DNA of 32,668 nt from Amycolatopsis keratiniphila subsp. keratiniphila (GCF_001620365.2 NZ_LQMT02000031.1:56262-88929), one strand, 5' to 3'; counted from the stretch's first letter, positions 6,839 to 14,803 are shown. The notes: generated by a model not told the origin, from the letters alone. Made by a program: numbers and translations.

Positions 6839-7750
6839 GTGTTTTCCCTGGAGCAGCTGGTGAGTTTCGTCGCGGTGGCCGAGGAACTGCACTACGGCCG
6901 GGCGGCGGAGCGGCTCTCGATGACCCAGCCGCCGTTGAGCAGGCGGATCCAGCTGCTGGAGCGCGAACTGGGGGCCGAGCTCTTCGACCGGGCGCACCGC
7001 ACGGTCCGGCTGACCCCCGCCGGACGGGTTTTCCTCGCCGAGGCAAGGAAGATACTGCGCTCGTCACAGGAAGCGACGTTGTACGTCCGCCGCGTGAAGA
7101 AGGGCGAGGTCGGCGTCGTGACGCTCGGGTTCACCGCCACGGCGGCGTATTCGTATCTCGACCGGGTCATCGCCGCGGCGAACGCCGAAGTGCCCGGCGT
7201 CGATCTCGTGCTCCGGGAGATGGTGACGGCGGCGCAGGTGGAGGAGCTGCTGGCGGGCGGGATCGACCTCGGCATGATCCGGCCGCCGGTCGCCGGCGCC
7301 GACATCGTGACCCTGCCGCTGTGGCGCGAACCGCTGCTCGCGGCGCTGCCGTCGGCGCATCCGTTGGCCCGGCGCAAGAAGAATCCCGAAGTCAAGGATT
7401 TCGACGGCGAACCGTTCATCATGTATTCGCCGTCGGAAGGCCGGTACTTCCACGATCTGCTCGTGGCGGTGTTCCGCGCCGCCCGGGTGACGCCGGAGTA
7501 CACGCAATACCCCTGCCAGGTGCATACGGTGCTCGCGCTGGTGAAGGCGGAACTCGGGGTCGCGCTGGTGCCCGCGGCGGCGGGCACGCTGCGCTTCGAA
7601 GGTGTCGTCCTCCGCCCGGTGGACGGTGTCGAGGGCCGTCCGGTGGAACTCGACCTGATGTGGCGGCGAGGCAACGACAATCCGGCGCTCGGCGCGCTGC
7701 TCACCGCCATCGGCAATCCGGCGCGGCGCCGTCAGTCCACTGTGGAGTGA
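6839..7750 (+). CDS. LysR-family transcriptional regulator
   Basis: A 303-aa LysR regulator. Residues 1-60 give the winged helix-turn-helix: LEQLVSFVAVAEELHYGRAA, MTQPPLSRRIQLLERELGAE, LFDR and LTPAGRVFL. Residues about 90-295 form the periplasmic-binding-like effector domain (GVVTLGFTATAAYSYL ... LALVKAELGVALVP). The TLGFT pocket opening resembles regulators of aromatic catabolism such as BenM/CatR, but the ligand cannot be read from sequence. The GTG start at 6839 has no Shine-Dalgarno and is probably leaderless. No divergent partner is adjacent: the upstream neighbour runs in the same direction, so its target is unclear. The 3' end overlaps that of the minus-strand Rsm22-like gene by 19 bp. 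Confidence 0.9.
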   Translation: MFSLEQLVSFVAVAEELHYGRAAERLSMTQPPLSRRIQLLERELGAELFDRAHRTVRLTPAGRVFLAEARKILRSSQEATLYVRRVKKGEVGVVTLGFTATAAYSYLDRVIAAANAEVPGVDLVLREMVTAAQVEELLAGGIDLGMIRPPVAGADIVTLPLWREPLLAALPSAHPLARRKKNPEVKDFDGEPFIMYSPSEGRYFHDLLVAVFRAARVTPEYTQYPCQVHTVLALVKAELGVALVPAAAGTLRFEGVVLRPVDGVEGRPVELDLMWRRGNDNPALGALLTAIGNPARRRQSTVE

Positions 7751-8739
7751 TCGGGCCAGGCGTCGCCCCATTCCGCGTCGCGGGCCGCGCGGTAGGCCGG
7801 GCCGTGCCGTTTGGTGACGATCCTTTCGGTGAGCCCGGAGTCGGCGCAGAGGGACAGGCTGACCATGCCCTTGCGTTTGGCCGGATGCCGCAGGACGCGG
7901 GCGTCGGCGCGGTCCGGCGCCGTGCGGGAGGCGACGACGTACGAGAACTTCTCGTCCTCGAAGCCGAGCGTCCCGGCCTTGAGCTGGCGGTGCAGGCCGG
8001 TGCGCGGGAGGCGCGCGGAGAAATGGCACCAGTCCTTGCCGCGCGGGATCGGGCAGGCGCCTTCGTGCGGACAGGGCGCGACCAGGGAGAGCCCGAGTTC
8101 GACGAGCTGATCCCTCGCCGCGACGATCCGCTCGTAGCCCGCGGGGGTACCGGGTTCGATCAGCACCAGCATCGAGGTCTTCGCCGAAAGCCAACGGACG
8201 GTGTCGGCCCGGCGTGCTTCGGGCAGCTCGCCCAGGACATAGGAGAGGGTCACCAGATCGGCCTCGGGCGCGGGCGCCGCCGGGTCGATCAGGCCGCGCC
8301 GCCAGGTCGAGCCCCGGACGGCCTTGTCCCCGGCGTTCTCCGCGAGCCGCCGCCCCAGCGCGATCGCGCCGGGTACCTGCTCGACGACGGTGCTCTCCTC
8401 CAGCGACGGCCACACGTCGGCCGCCGCCCAGATCGCGGCACCGGTTCCGCCGCCGATGTCGATCTGTGTACGCGGAGCGAACCCAGGGGCGCGAAGGGCT
8501 GCTTCGGCGAGAACGGCGTGGACAGCCGCGTACGTGGCCGGCATCCGGTAGCCCGCGTACGCCGCGACGTCCGCTTCGGAGGAGAGGATGGGCGCGCTCG
8601 CGGGGGCGTTCTCGCGGTAGCGCGTGCTGAGCCGCTCGACGGACTGCGTCAGCCTGTTCTGCGGGTACTTGCCCAGCTCTTCGTCGAGGGCGGAGCGGAG
8701 GGCGTCGGGGAGTGCGGACACGATCGCAGATTCTCTCAT
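7732..8739 (-). CDS. Rsm22-like small-ribosomal-subunit methyltransferase family protein
   Basis: A 335-aa protein of the Rsm22 family, SAM-dependent methyltransferase-like proteins associated with the small ribosomal subunit in mitochondria and with homologues in bacteria. The SAM-binding motif is TQIDIGGGTGAAIWAAADVW, followed by VVEQVPGAIALGRRL and LVTLSYVLGELP. A Cys cluster follows: CPHEGACPIPRGKDWCHF, that is C-x5-C-x8-C, then a Cys further on in SLSLCADSG. This is the metal/iron-sulfur-type signature typical of the family. ATG at 8739 is the first in-frame start after a noncoding-looking stretch, but has no clear Shine-Dalgarno; a GTG eight codons further in is an alternative. The gene diverges from the DGPF/ECF42 unit and overlaps the LysR gene at its 3' end. 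Confidence 0.85.
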   Translation of the reverse strand: MRESAIVSALPDALRSALDEELGKYPQNRLTQSVERLSTRYRENAPASAPILSSEADVAAYAGYRMPATYAAVHAVLAEAALRAPGFAPRTQIDIGGGTGAAIWAAADVWPSLEESTVVEQVPGAIALGRRLAENAGDKAVRGSTWRRGLIDPAAPAPEADLVTLSYVLGELPEARRADTVRWLSAKTSMLVLIEPGTPAGYERIVAARDQLVELGLSLVAPCPHEGACPIPRGKDWCHFSARLPRTGLHRQLKAGTLGFEDEKFSYVVASRTAPDRADARVLRHPAKRKGMVSLSLCADSGLTERIVTKRHGPAYRAARDAEWGDAWPDHSTVD

Positions 8740-8800
8740 GTGGGCTTGACCTGCGGTTTTCCGGCTGCTCGAATACTCGCGGAAAAAAGTTCGGGGACCG

Positions 8801-8827
8801 TGTCGAAACCTGGGGTGCCCGATCGAC
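8801..8827 (+). promoter_or_regulatory. Candidate ECF42-dependent promoter
   Basis: TGTCGA (8801-8806), a 17-bp spacer and CGAC (8824-8827) match the bipartite motif I recall for ECF42 sigma factors (TGTCGA at -35, CGA followed by T or C at -10). It lies about 46 bp before the ATG of the DGPF gene. The match implies autoregulation by the sigma factor encoded at 9492-10757. Confidence 0.65.
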
Positions 8828-8872
8828 GCGTAGATGTGGCAGGGACGAGCCCCGCCGGGAACGGAGACTTCG

Positions 8873-9289
8873 ATGCGGTTCATGGTGATTGTCAAGAGCG
8901 ACGAGAAGACCGACGTGGCGGGCGCGCAGCCGAGCGCCGAAGAGCTGCAGGAGATGGGGAAGTTCAACGAGGAACTGGTGAAGGCCGGCGTCATGCTCGC
9001 GGGTGAAGGCCTGCTCCCCAGCGCCGAGGGTTTCCGCATCCAGTACTCCGGCACCACCGAGGCGCGCGTCGTCGACGGGCCGTTCGCCGAGAGCAAGGAA
9101 CTCATCGCGGGTTTCTGGATCCTGCAGGTCAAGGACCGGGCCGAAGTGATCGAATGGATGAAGCGCGCGCCGTTCCGCGAGGGCGAGATCGAGATCCGCC
9201 GGATCGCGGAGATGGAGGACTTCGACAACGCGACCCCGGAGATCGTCGAGCACGAGCAGAACCTGCGGAAGCAGGCCGAGGCGAATTAG
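8873..9289 (+). CDS. YCII-related DGPF-domain protein
   Basis: A 138-aa single-domain protein of the DGPF/YCII-related family. The defining motif VVDGPFAESKELIAGFWIL spans residues about 64-82, and the protein starts MRFMVIVKSD as usual for the family. The biochemical role of DGPF proteins is unknown. Their genes are habitually linked to ECF42 sigma factors and are the main targets of these sigmas (established for Streptomyces venezuelae, as I recall). Here the gene lies between a motif matching that sigma's promoter and the sigma gene itself. The ATG at 8873 is supported by GGAACGGAG upstream; an in-frame ATG at 8834 gives a Pro/Gly-rich extension and is rejected. Confidence 0.9.
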   Translation: MRFMVIVKSDEKTDVAGAQPSAEELQEMGKFNEELVKAGVMLAGEGLLPSAEGFRIQYSGTTEARVVDGPFAESKELIAGFWILQVKDRAEVIEWMKRAPFREGEIEIRRIAEMEDFDNATPEIVEHEQNLRKQAEAN

Positions 9290-9325
9290 GCCGCGTCCGG
9301 CGAGTCTTGTTCGCGGTCTTCGCGC

Positions 9326-9412
9326 CCAGGTGGTCCCTGACGGCACGGGCGGACGCGCCCGAGTACGACCCGGTACGAGGGCGATCCGCCCGCACCGTCA
9401 GGAACCGCCTGG
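9326..9412. repeat. 87-bp imperfect inverted repeat between DGPF and ECF42 genes
   Basis: Arms 9326-9353 and 9385-9412 pair over 28 bp with four mismatches (core CCTGACGG and CCGTCAGG). Inside, CGCCCGAGTAC (9356-9366) and GTACGAGGGCG (9373-9383) form a second stem with two mismatches and a 6-nt loop. It lies inside a presumed operon, 80 bp before the sigma start. It could terminate or attenuate transcription between the two genes, or be a repeated element. No T-tract follows. Confidence 0.75.
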
Positions 9413-9491
9413 ATCACGAAGCCCATCGAACAAGCCTCGCCGGACGCGGCCAGGGTTGCGGTCGTCGCGCCGACGATGTTGATTGGTCGGC

Positions 9492-10757
9492 GTGACGGCA
9501 ACGACAGACTCCCGTTCGGCGATCGACGCGGTGTGGCGGATCGAATCGGCCCGCCTCATCGCCGGTCTCGCGCGGATGACGCGCGACGTCGGCCTCGCGG
9601 AGGAGCTGGCGCAGGACGCGCTGGTCGCCGCGCTCGAACAGTGGCCTGAGTCGGGCGTCCCGAGGAATCCGGGCGCCTGGCTCATGACCACGGCGAAACG
9701 CCGGGCGGTCGACACCTTCCGGCGCAACGAGCGGTACGAGAAGAAACTCGGCGAGATCGGCCGCGAGCAGGAGTACGAGGAGGAACCCGACTTCACAGCG
9801 GGCCTCGACGACCACATCGAGGACGATCTGCTGCGGCTGGTGTTCACCGCCTGTCACCCGGTGCTTTCGACCGAGGCCAGGGTGGCGCTGACGCTGAAGA
9901 TGATCGGCGGGTTGCAGACGCACGAGATCGCGCGGGCGTTCCTGGCCAAGGAGACCGCCATCGCGCAGCGGATCGTGCGCGCGAAGAAGACGCTCGGCGA
10001 CGCCAAGGTCCCGTTCGAGGTGCCCGAGGGGGCGGACAGGGTCGCGCGCCTTTCTTCGGTGCTCGAAGTCATCTACCTGATCTTCAACGAGGGCTACTCG
10101 GCGACGGCGGGCGAGGACTGGATGCGGCCCGCGCTGTGCGAGGAGGCGCTGCGGCTCGGGCGTATCCTCGCCGGGCTGATGCCGAAGGAACCCGAGGTGC
10201 ACGGGCTCGTCGCGCTGATGGAGATCCAGGCTTCGCGGTCCGCCGCCAGGGTCGGGCCGAGCGGCGAACCCGTGTTGCTGATGGATCAGGACCGGACGAA
10301 GTGGAACCGGCTCCTGATCGGCCGCGGCCTCGCCGCGCTGGAACTTTCCGAGTCGCTCACGGGCGGCGCTTTCGGCGTCTACGCGGCGCAGGCCGCCATC
10401 GCCGCCTGCCACGCGCGGGCGCGGACGGGCGAGGAGACCGACTGGGCGCGCATCGCCGTCCTGTACGAAGGGCTCGGGAAGCTGAACCCGTCGCCGGTGA
10501 TCGAACTGAACCGCGCGGTGGCGCTGTCGATGGCCGTCGGGCCGGAGGCGGGCCTGGAGATCGTCGACAAGCTGACGTCGGACCCCGCGCTCAAGTCGTA
10601 TCACCTGCTGCCGAGCGTGCGCGGCGACTTCCTGTCGAAGCTCGGCCGCCTCGACGAGGCCCGCGCCGAGTTCGAGCGCGCGGCGGAGATGACCGGCAAC
10701 GACCGGGAGCGCACCCTGCTCCTGAACCGCGCCGCCGACTGCACCCCTCGCGATTAG
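9492..10757 (+). CDS. ECF42-type RNA polymerase sigma factor with C-terminal extension
   Basis: A 421-aa sigma factor. Region 2 is AIDAVWRIESARLIAGLARM through AEELAQDALVAALEQWP and the DTFRRNERYEKK basic stretch. Region 4 (LRLVFTACHPVLSTEARVALTLKMIGGLQTHEIARAFL, then IAQRIVRAKKTL) ends near residue 175. The remaining ~240 residues are the long helical, TPR-like extension that marks group ECF42 (YLIFNEGYSATAG, DWMRPALCEEALRLGRIL, RGDFLSKLGRLDEARAEFERA). In this group the extension replaces an anti-sigma factor and is needed for activity. Start: GTG at 9492 gives the usual VTATTDSRSAIDAVW beginning; a TTG at 9483 is the alternative. No strong Shine-Dalgarno is present. Confidence 0.92.
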   Translation: MTATTDSRSAIDAVWRIESARLIAGLARMTRDVGLAEELAQDALVAALEQWPESGVPRNPGAWLMTTAKRRAVDTFRRNERYEKKLGEIGREQEYEEEPDFTAGLDDHIEDDLLRLVFTACHPVLSTEARVALTLKMIGGLQTHEIARAFLAKETAIAQRIVRAKKTLGDAKVPFEVPEGADRVARLSSVLEVIYLIFNEGYSATAGEDWMRPALCEEALRLGRILAGLMPKEPEVHGLVALMEIQASRSAARVGPSGEPVLLMDQDRTKWNRLLIGRGLAALELSESLTGGAFGVYAAQAAIAACHARARTGEETDWARIAVLYEGLGKLNPSPVIELNRAVALSMAVGPEAGLEIVDKLTSDPALKSYHLLPSVRGDFLSKLGRLDEARAEFERAAEMTGNDRERTLLLNRAADCTPRD

Positions 10758-10805
10758 TCCTCTGAATGCGATGGTTCGTGGTGCGAACCACCGCATCCAG
10801 AGGAC
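10757..10805. terminator. Hairpin between convergent sigma genes
   Basis: Arms 10757-10778 and 10784-10805 pair over 22 bp with two mismatches around a 5-nt loop (TGGTG); the outer part is GTCCTCTG and CAGAGGAC. The left arm begins on the last base of the ECF42 stop codon, and the right arm ends 8 bp from the stop of the minus-strand gene, so it can serve both. No T-tract. Confidence 0.75.
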
Positions 10806-10813
10806 GAAACGCG

Positions 10814-11254
10814 TCAGGCGGGGGCGGGGCGAAGCGCGGTCAGCGCACGGTGCTGCCCCAGCCGGACCGCCTGGACGGAGCAGCCGAGCGCGAGCGCGGT
10901 GTCGTCGGCGGAAAGCCCGACGAGCGACCGCAGCACCATGATCTCGCGCTGCTGACCCGGCAGCCCGGAAAGCGGGTTCGGCAGTTCGGCGGTGGTCCGG
11001 TGGAAGTCGTCGACCAGACCGTGCGTGACGTCGTAGGCGAACGCGAGCAGGGCGCGCGCCCCGGCCGAACCGGCGACGATCTCGCGGCAGCTGTCCTTGG
11101 CGATCGCGTCGGCGATGTCGTAGGTGCCCGAACGACGGCCGATCCGCGCCCGGCAGTAACGCACGACCAGGACGCGGACGGCGTCGACGTGTTTCGAGGT
11201 CGTCTCCATCCGCCCGCCGGCCTCCTCCGGCCGTCGTGAACCGTGTCCTTCCAT
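10814..11254 (-). CDS. Short, diverged SigD-like ECF sigma factor
   Basis: A 146-aa protein. Region 4 is clear: LSGLPGQQREIMVLRSLVGLSADDTALALGCSVQAVRLGQHRALTALRP. Region 2 is only partly recognisable: VLVVRYCRARIG is the SigD-family opening, followed by YDIADAIAKDSCREIVAG where SigD-like proteins have a D-x-x-Q-E-x-C-L-A type segment, and LLAFAYDVTHGLVDDFHR. The usual acidic, Gln-containing promoter-melting motif is altered, so it may have changed specificity or be losing function. ATG at 11254 is preferred because GGGAGAGGGAG precedes it; a later ATG (METTSKH) would give about 125 aa. Only 76 bp separate it from the nuclease-like gene upstream. Confidence 0.75.
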   Translation of the reverse strand: MEGHGSRRPEEAGGRMETTSKHVDAVRVLVVRYCRARIGRRSGTYDIADAIAKDSCREIVAGSAGARALLAFAYDVTHGLVDDFHRTTAELPNPLSGLPGQQREIMVLRSLVGLSADDTALALGCSVQAVRLGQHRALTALRPAPA

Positions 11255-11330
11255 CGGCTCCCTCTCCCACCTTTCAGATGAGCACGGCCGCAGGGGAGGG
11301 AGGTACGGTCTTTTTGCCCACACGTGTGGG

Positions 11331-12203
11331 TCAGGCCTCGATGAAGACGATCCGCTCCGGCTCGACCGTCAGGCTCACGGTCTGCCGCTTCACGCTCACC
11401 AAGGTCTCGAATTCCGTCGCGTGCCCGTCCGGGACGGTGAACAGGCGGTCGTTGCGGGAATCGAGGAAGTCGGAGAAGCCGGTCAGCGAGACCCCGCCGC
11501 TTTCGTCGAGCGCGAGGTAGTCGACGAGCCGTCGGAACAGTTTCGGCAGGATCACCAGTTCGTCGGCGAGTTGCCGCCGCGACGCGAGCTTGAACCCGGA
11601 GTTCGTGACGTCCTGAGGCCACAGCCCGAGCCCGTTCTGGCGGGCTTTCACCGCGGCTTCGGCCAAGGCGTCACGGAGATCGGGATAAAGCAGTGAATAG
11701 AACGTCGGGTAGACGAGGCCGTCCGCGACCTGCCGGTAGTTCGCGGAGTTCTTCAGCGTTTTGACGTCGAGATGGACCTTGGAAAGGTCCGCCGACCGGC
11801 CCGGCCGTTGCCCGGGAAAGGCGAACGCCACGGCTCGTCCGTATTTGTCGGCGAATCGCGTCAGTATGTGACCGGCTACCTTGATCGGGGTCGACGAGGT
11901 GACCGTTCCCCGCTCGTCGCGTTCGACCGTTTTGAAGCCGAGGCACTTCAGCAGGTTCGCCGCGGCGGCGTCGGCGAATTCCGCGGGCTGGTGCCACATC
12001 CCGCCGGTTCCCCTGGCCTGGTAATGCGTTTCGAGCGCGTCGATCGCGTCGAGCCGCAACTGCATCCCGCCCCGCGAATTGAGCCGGACCTTCAGGCCCG
12101 CCTTCTTGGTCGCCTGCGGGTCTTCGGGATAGAACCGCACCGAATCGCCGTCCGGTGAGGCTCCGACAAGCTGGAACGTACCTTTGATCAGCGTCATGGG
12201 CAT
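11331..12203 (-). CDS. Staphylococcal-nuclease-like (SNase/TNase) protein with extra C-terminal region
   Basis: A 290-aa protein whose first ~175 residues fit the thermonuclease fold: DGDSVRF (18-24), LRLDAIDALETHY (49-61) and DKYGRAVAF (119-127). Arg50, Asp55 and Glu58 have the spacing of Arg35, Asp40 and Glu43 of S. aureus nuclease, and Arg123 takes the place of Arg87, so the active site looks intact. The fold closes with EAAVKARQNGLGLWPQD. The last ~90 residues (KLASRRQLADELVILPKLFR onwards) form a second part that I do not recognise. No signal peptide, so probably cytoplasmic, unlike most secreted nucleases. Start: ATG at 12203, seven bases after a TACCGT hexamer and without Shine-Dalgarno; ATG at 12224 or 12197 is possible. 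Confidence 0.8.
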   Translation of the reverse strand: MPMTLIKGTFQLVGASPDGDSVRFYPEDPQATKKAGLKVRLNSRGGMQLRLDAIDALETHYQARGTGGMWHQPAEFADAAAANLLKCLGFKTVERDERGTVTSSTPIKVAGHILTRFADKYGRAVAFAFPGQRPGRSADLSKVHLDVKTLKNSANYRQVADGLVYPTFYSLLYPDLRDALAEAAVKARQNGLGLWPQDVTNSGFKLASRRQLADELVILPKLFRRLVDYLALDESGGVSLTGFSDFLDSRNDRLFTVPDGHATEFETLVSVKRQTVSLTVEPERIVFIEA

Positions 12204-12210
12204 GGGGACA

Positions 12211-12216
12211 ACGGTA
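12211..12216 (-). promoter_or_regulatory. Candidate -10 element, leaderless nuclease-like mRNA
   Basis: On the minus strand TACCGT stands 7 nt before the ATG at 12203. No clear -35 hexamer was found. Confidence 0.3.
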
Positions 12217-12310
12217 GTTCCCATTCCGGTGAACGGATCCGGTGTTCATCCATCCAGCCCAATGGCCGGTTAAGATCGGATGACCATTGTGGACATTCTC
12301 GAATTCACGT

Positions 12311-13999
12311 TCACGACGGGATCATGAACCGCAGCACGGTCGCCTGGAGCAACGAGATCACCCCGACCACGCCGGTCAGCGCCACCGACCACAGGAACGT
12401 CTGCCGCAGCAGCGCGCCTTCCTTCCCGGACCGGCCGATCGCGGTGGCGCCGATGGACAGGTTCTGCGGCGAGATCATCTTGCCCATCACGCCGCCGGAG
12501 GTGTTGGTGGCGCCGGCGAGGATCGGGTCGACATGCAGTTGCTGCGCCGAAATCACCTGCATCGGCCCGAAGAGACTGTTCGTCGACGCGTCCGAGCCGG
12601 TGAGGAAGACACCCAGCCAGCCGATGTAGGCGGAGAACAACGGGAACAGCACCCCGGTGGTCGCGAGCGCGAGGCCGAGGGTCTGTGTCGCACCCGAGTA
12701 GTTCATGACGAACGCGATCGCGAGGATCATGAAGATCGTCGCCAGCGCCCATCGCATCTGGTGCAGTGTCCGGCGGTAGGTCGCCAGCAGCAGCCGCGGT
12801 TTCGCGCCCATCGCGAACCCCGCCACGATCGCCGCGATCAAGGCCACCGTTCCCGGCGAATAAAGGAAGTCGACGGTCAGCGTCGCCGCGTACGGCGTGT
12901 CCTTGGGCGTGATCGGCGCGTGCTGGACGACCTCCTTGTGCAACCCCGGCCACGCGAACACCCAGTCGGCCTTGTGCAGCAGCTTCGTCAGGTCGAGCCA
13001 TTCGGGCAGGTTCTTGAAGATCGTGCCGATCCGGGAAAGGAAGATCGCCGCGATCAGGACGATGTACGGCGCCCACGCGTACAGCGCGCCGCGTCCGGCT
13101 TTCGCCGCGCCGAGGCTCGCGCCGGTCTTCACCGGTTCTTCGCCGTCGAAACGCCAAACCGCCGACGGCTGCCAGAACCGCGTCAGTATCCACAGTGAGG
13201 CCATCGCGGCGAGCGCTGCGACGACGTCGACGAGGCTCGGGCTGATGAAGTTCGAGGTGACGAACTGCATGACCGCGAACGACAGCCCGGCCGTCAGCAC
13301 GGCGGGCCAGACCTCGATCATCCGCTTCCAGCCCGCGAGGACCACGATCAGGAAACCGGGGACGATCAGCGCCAGCAACGGAAGCTGGCGCCCGACCATC
13401 GACGAGAACAGCTCCGTCGCCTGTTCCTGTTTCATCCCGAGGATCGGCGCGGTCAGCCTGCCCAGCACGATCAGCGGATTGCCGAGGCCGCCGAACGCGA
13501 CCGGCGCGGTGTTCGCCAGCAACGCGAGCACGACCGCCTTCACCGGCGGGAAACCGAGCGCGGCCATCATCGCCGCGGTGATCGCGATCGGCGAGCCGCC
13601 GCCCGCGATCCCTTCCAGCAGCGCGCCGAAGCCGAACGCGATCAACAGCGCCTGGAGGCGGCGGTCCTCACTGAATCCGGCGAGGACCGCCTTGATGTCG
13701 TCGAATCGTCCGGTCGCGACGGTGACGTTGTGGAAGTACACGGCGTGGAACGCGATCCAGGCCACCGACCACACCCCGAACACCAGCCCCATGGCGGCCG
13801 AATCGAGGGCGAGCCCGGCGGGCATGCGGTAGAGCAGCACCGCCACCAGCAGCGCGGTGATCAGCGCCAGCGCCGCCGAGAGTTGCGCCGAGCGGCGCAG
13901 GACTCCCAGCGTCACCAGCAGCACGATGATCGGCAGTGCCGCCAACGCGGCCGACAGCCACAGCCCGCCCGCCGGCTGGTAGTCCTGGAGCCAGCCCAC
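12311..13999 (-). CDS. lldP: L-lactate permease (LctP/LldP family)
   Basis: A 562-aa polytopic membrane protein, about the family's usual length (E. coli LldP 551 aa), that carries L-lactate, D-lactate or glycolate with protons. Family landmarks include FGFGALLEGIAGGGSPIAIT, ALLANTAPVAFGGLGNPL, ALATIFMILAIAFVMNYSG, GWLGVFLTGSDASTNSLFGP and AGATNTSGGVMGKMISPQN. Roughly a dozen or more hydrophobic segments are visible. GTG at 13999 is chosen because it lies one base after the IclR stop codon and has AAGGGG upstream; an extension further upstream would read through the IclR gene in another frame. Co-transcription with the IclR gene is therefore very likely. No lactate dehydrogenase gene is adjacent. 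Confidence 0.93.
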   Translation of the reverse strand: MGWLQDYQPAGGLWLSAALAALPIIVLLVTLGVLRRSAQLSAALALITALLVAVLLYRMPAGLALDSAAMGLVFGVWSVAWIAFHAVYFHNVTVATGRFDDIKAVLAGFSEDRRLQALLIAFGFGALLEGIAGGGSPIAITAAMMAALGFPPVKAVVLALLANTAPVAFGGLGNPLIVLGRLTAPILGMKQEQATELFSSMVGRQLPLLALIVPGFLIVVLAGWKRMIEVWPAVLTAGLSFAVMQFVTSNFISPSLVDVVAALAAMASLWILTRFWQPSAVWRFDGEEPVKTGASLGAAKAGRGALYAWAPYIVLIAAIFLSRIGTIFKNLPEWLDLTKLLHKADWVFAWPGLHKEVVQHAPITPKDTPYAATLTVDFLYSPGTVALIAAIVAGFAMGAKPRLLLATYRRTLHQMRWALATIFMILAIAFVMNYSGATQTLGLALATTGVLFPLFSAYIGWLGVFLTGSDASTNSLFGPMQVISAQQLHVDPILAGATNTSGGVMGKMISPQNLSIGATAIGRSGKEGALLRQTFLWSVALTGVVGVISLLQATVLRFMIPS

Positions 14000-14000
14000 C

Positions 14001-14783
14001 TCAGCCCCTTTGCGCGCGCACGTAACCCAGGCGGAGCGACAACGCGGCGGCGGTTCCGGCCACCGTCGCGCCGAGTTCGTCGGTGCGGCGGAGTACACGG
14101 CCGGCGGGGCCAGCGACGCTGATCGCGGCGATCGGCCGTCCGGTGTGGTCTCGGACGGCGGCGGCCACGCAGCCCACGTCCGGTTCGTTTTCGACGTCGT
14201 CCACAGCCCAGCCGCGACGGCTCGTCCTGGCGAGATCGTCGAGCAGCCGGACGGGATCGTTGATCGTCTTGAGCGTGAGACTGTCGAGTTTCATCCGGCG
14301 GATGCGTTCGACGCGGTCCTGTTCGGGCAGTGCCGCCAGCCACGCCTTGCCCAGCGACGTCGCGTGCTGCGGACGGCGGGTGCCGAGGCGGCAGGCCAGG
14401 GTGACGGCGTTGGCGCTGCGTTCGGTGGCGACGTAGACCATCGTGTCGTTGTCCGGGACGGCGAGATACGTCGTCTCGCCACTCCGCTCGGCGAGCGAGG
14501 CGAGGTAACGCGGCGCGCAGCGGTGGAGGTCGGTCGCCGCCATCGCGCGGGCGCCGAGTTCGACCAGCCGGGTACCGAGCCGCACACGGCCGGTGGCGCG
14601 ATCGGCTTCGAGGTATTCGAGGTTCTTGAGGGTGCCGACGATGCGGTAGGCGGCGCTCCGGGAGAGACCCAGTTGCCTGGCGATCGCGTTGGTGGAAATC
14701 TCCTGGTTCTGGCCGACGTGCTCGAGAACCGCGAGACCCCGCTCGAGTGTGCCACTGGAATCCAGCCCGCGTGGTGTGCCCAC
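14001..14783 (-). CDS. IclR-family transcriptional regulator
   Basis: A 260-aa IclR regulator. The N-terminal winged helix-turn-helix spans residues about 10-75 (SGTLERGLAVLEHVGQN, ISTNAIARQLGLSRSAAYRI, YLEADRATGRVRLG). The effector domain follows (APRYLASLAERSGETTYLAV, RRPQHATSLGKAWLAALP, GCVAAAVRDHTGRPIAAISV). The GTG at 14783 has GGAGG five bases upstream. The gene ends one base before the permease start, so the regulator and lactate permease form one unit. Two palindromes lie 21-56 bp upstream of the start and may be its own operators. Control of lactate or related hydroxyacid uptake is the natural reading, inferred from the linkage. Confidence 0.92.
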   Translation of the reverse strand: MGTPRGLDSSGTLERGLAVLEHVGQNQEISTNAIARQLGLSRSAAYRIVGTLKNLEYLEADRATGRVRLGTRLVELGARAMAATDLHRCAPRYLASLAERSGETTYLAVPDNDTMVYVATERSANAVTLACRLGTRRPQHATSLGKAWLAALPEQDRVERIRRMKLDSLTLKTINDPVRLLDDLARTSRRGWAVDDVENEPDVGCVAAAVRDHTGRPIAAISVAGPAGRVLRRTDELGATVAGTAAALSLRLGYVRAQRG

Positions 14784-14803
14784 TTCGCCCTCCGTAGGAC
14801 CGG

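Noticed and set aside
6805..9006. 733-residue plus-strand open frame
   Set aside because: It covers the LysR gene in another frame and runs antisense to the Rsm22-like gene. Its translation is Arg/Gly-rich low-complexity sequence.
9286..9501. 71-residue minus-strand frame between DGPF and ECF42 genes
   Set aside because: It overlaps the long inverted repeat, has no ribosome site and shows no recognisable motif.
9414..11270. 618-residue minus-strand open frame
   Set aside because: It is antisense to the ECF42 sigma gene, which has unmistakable sigma regions and typical codon use.
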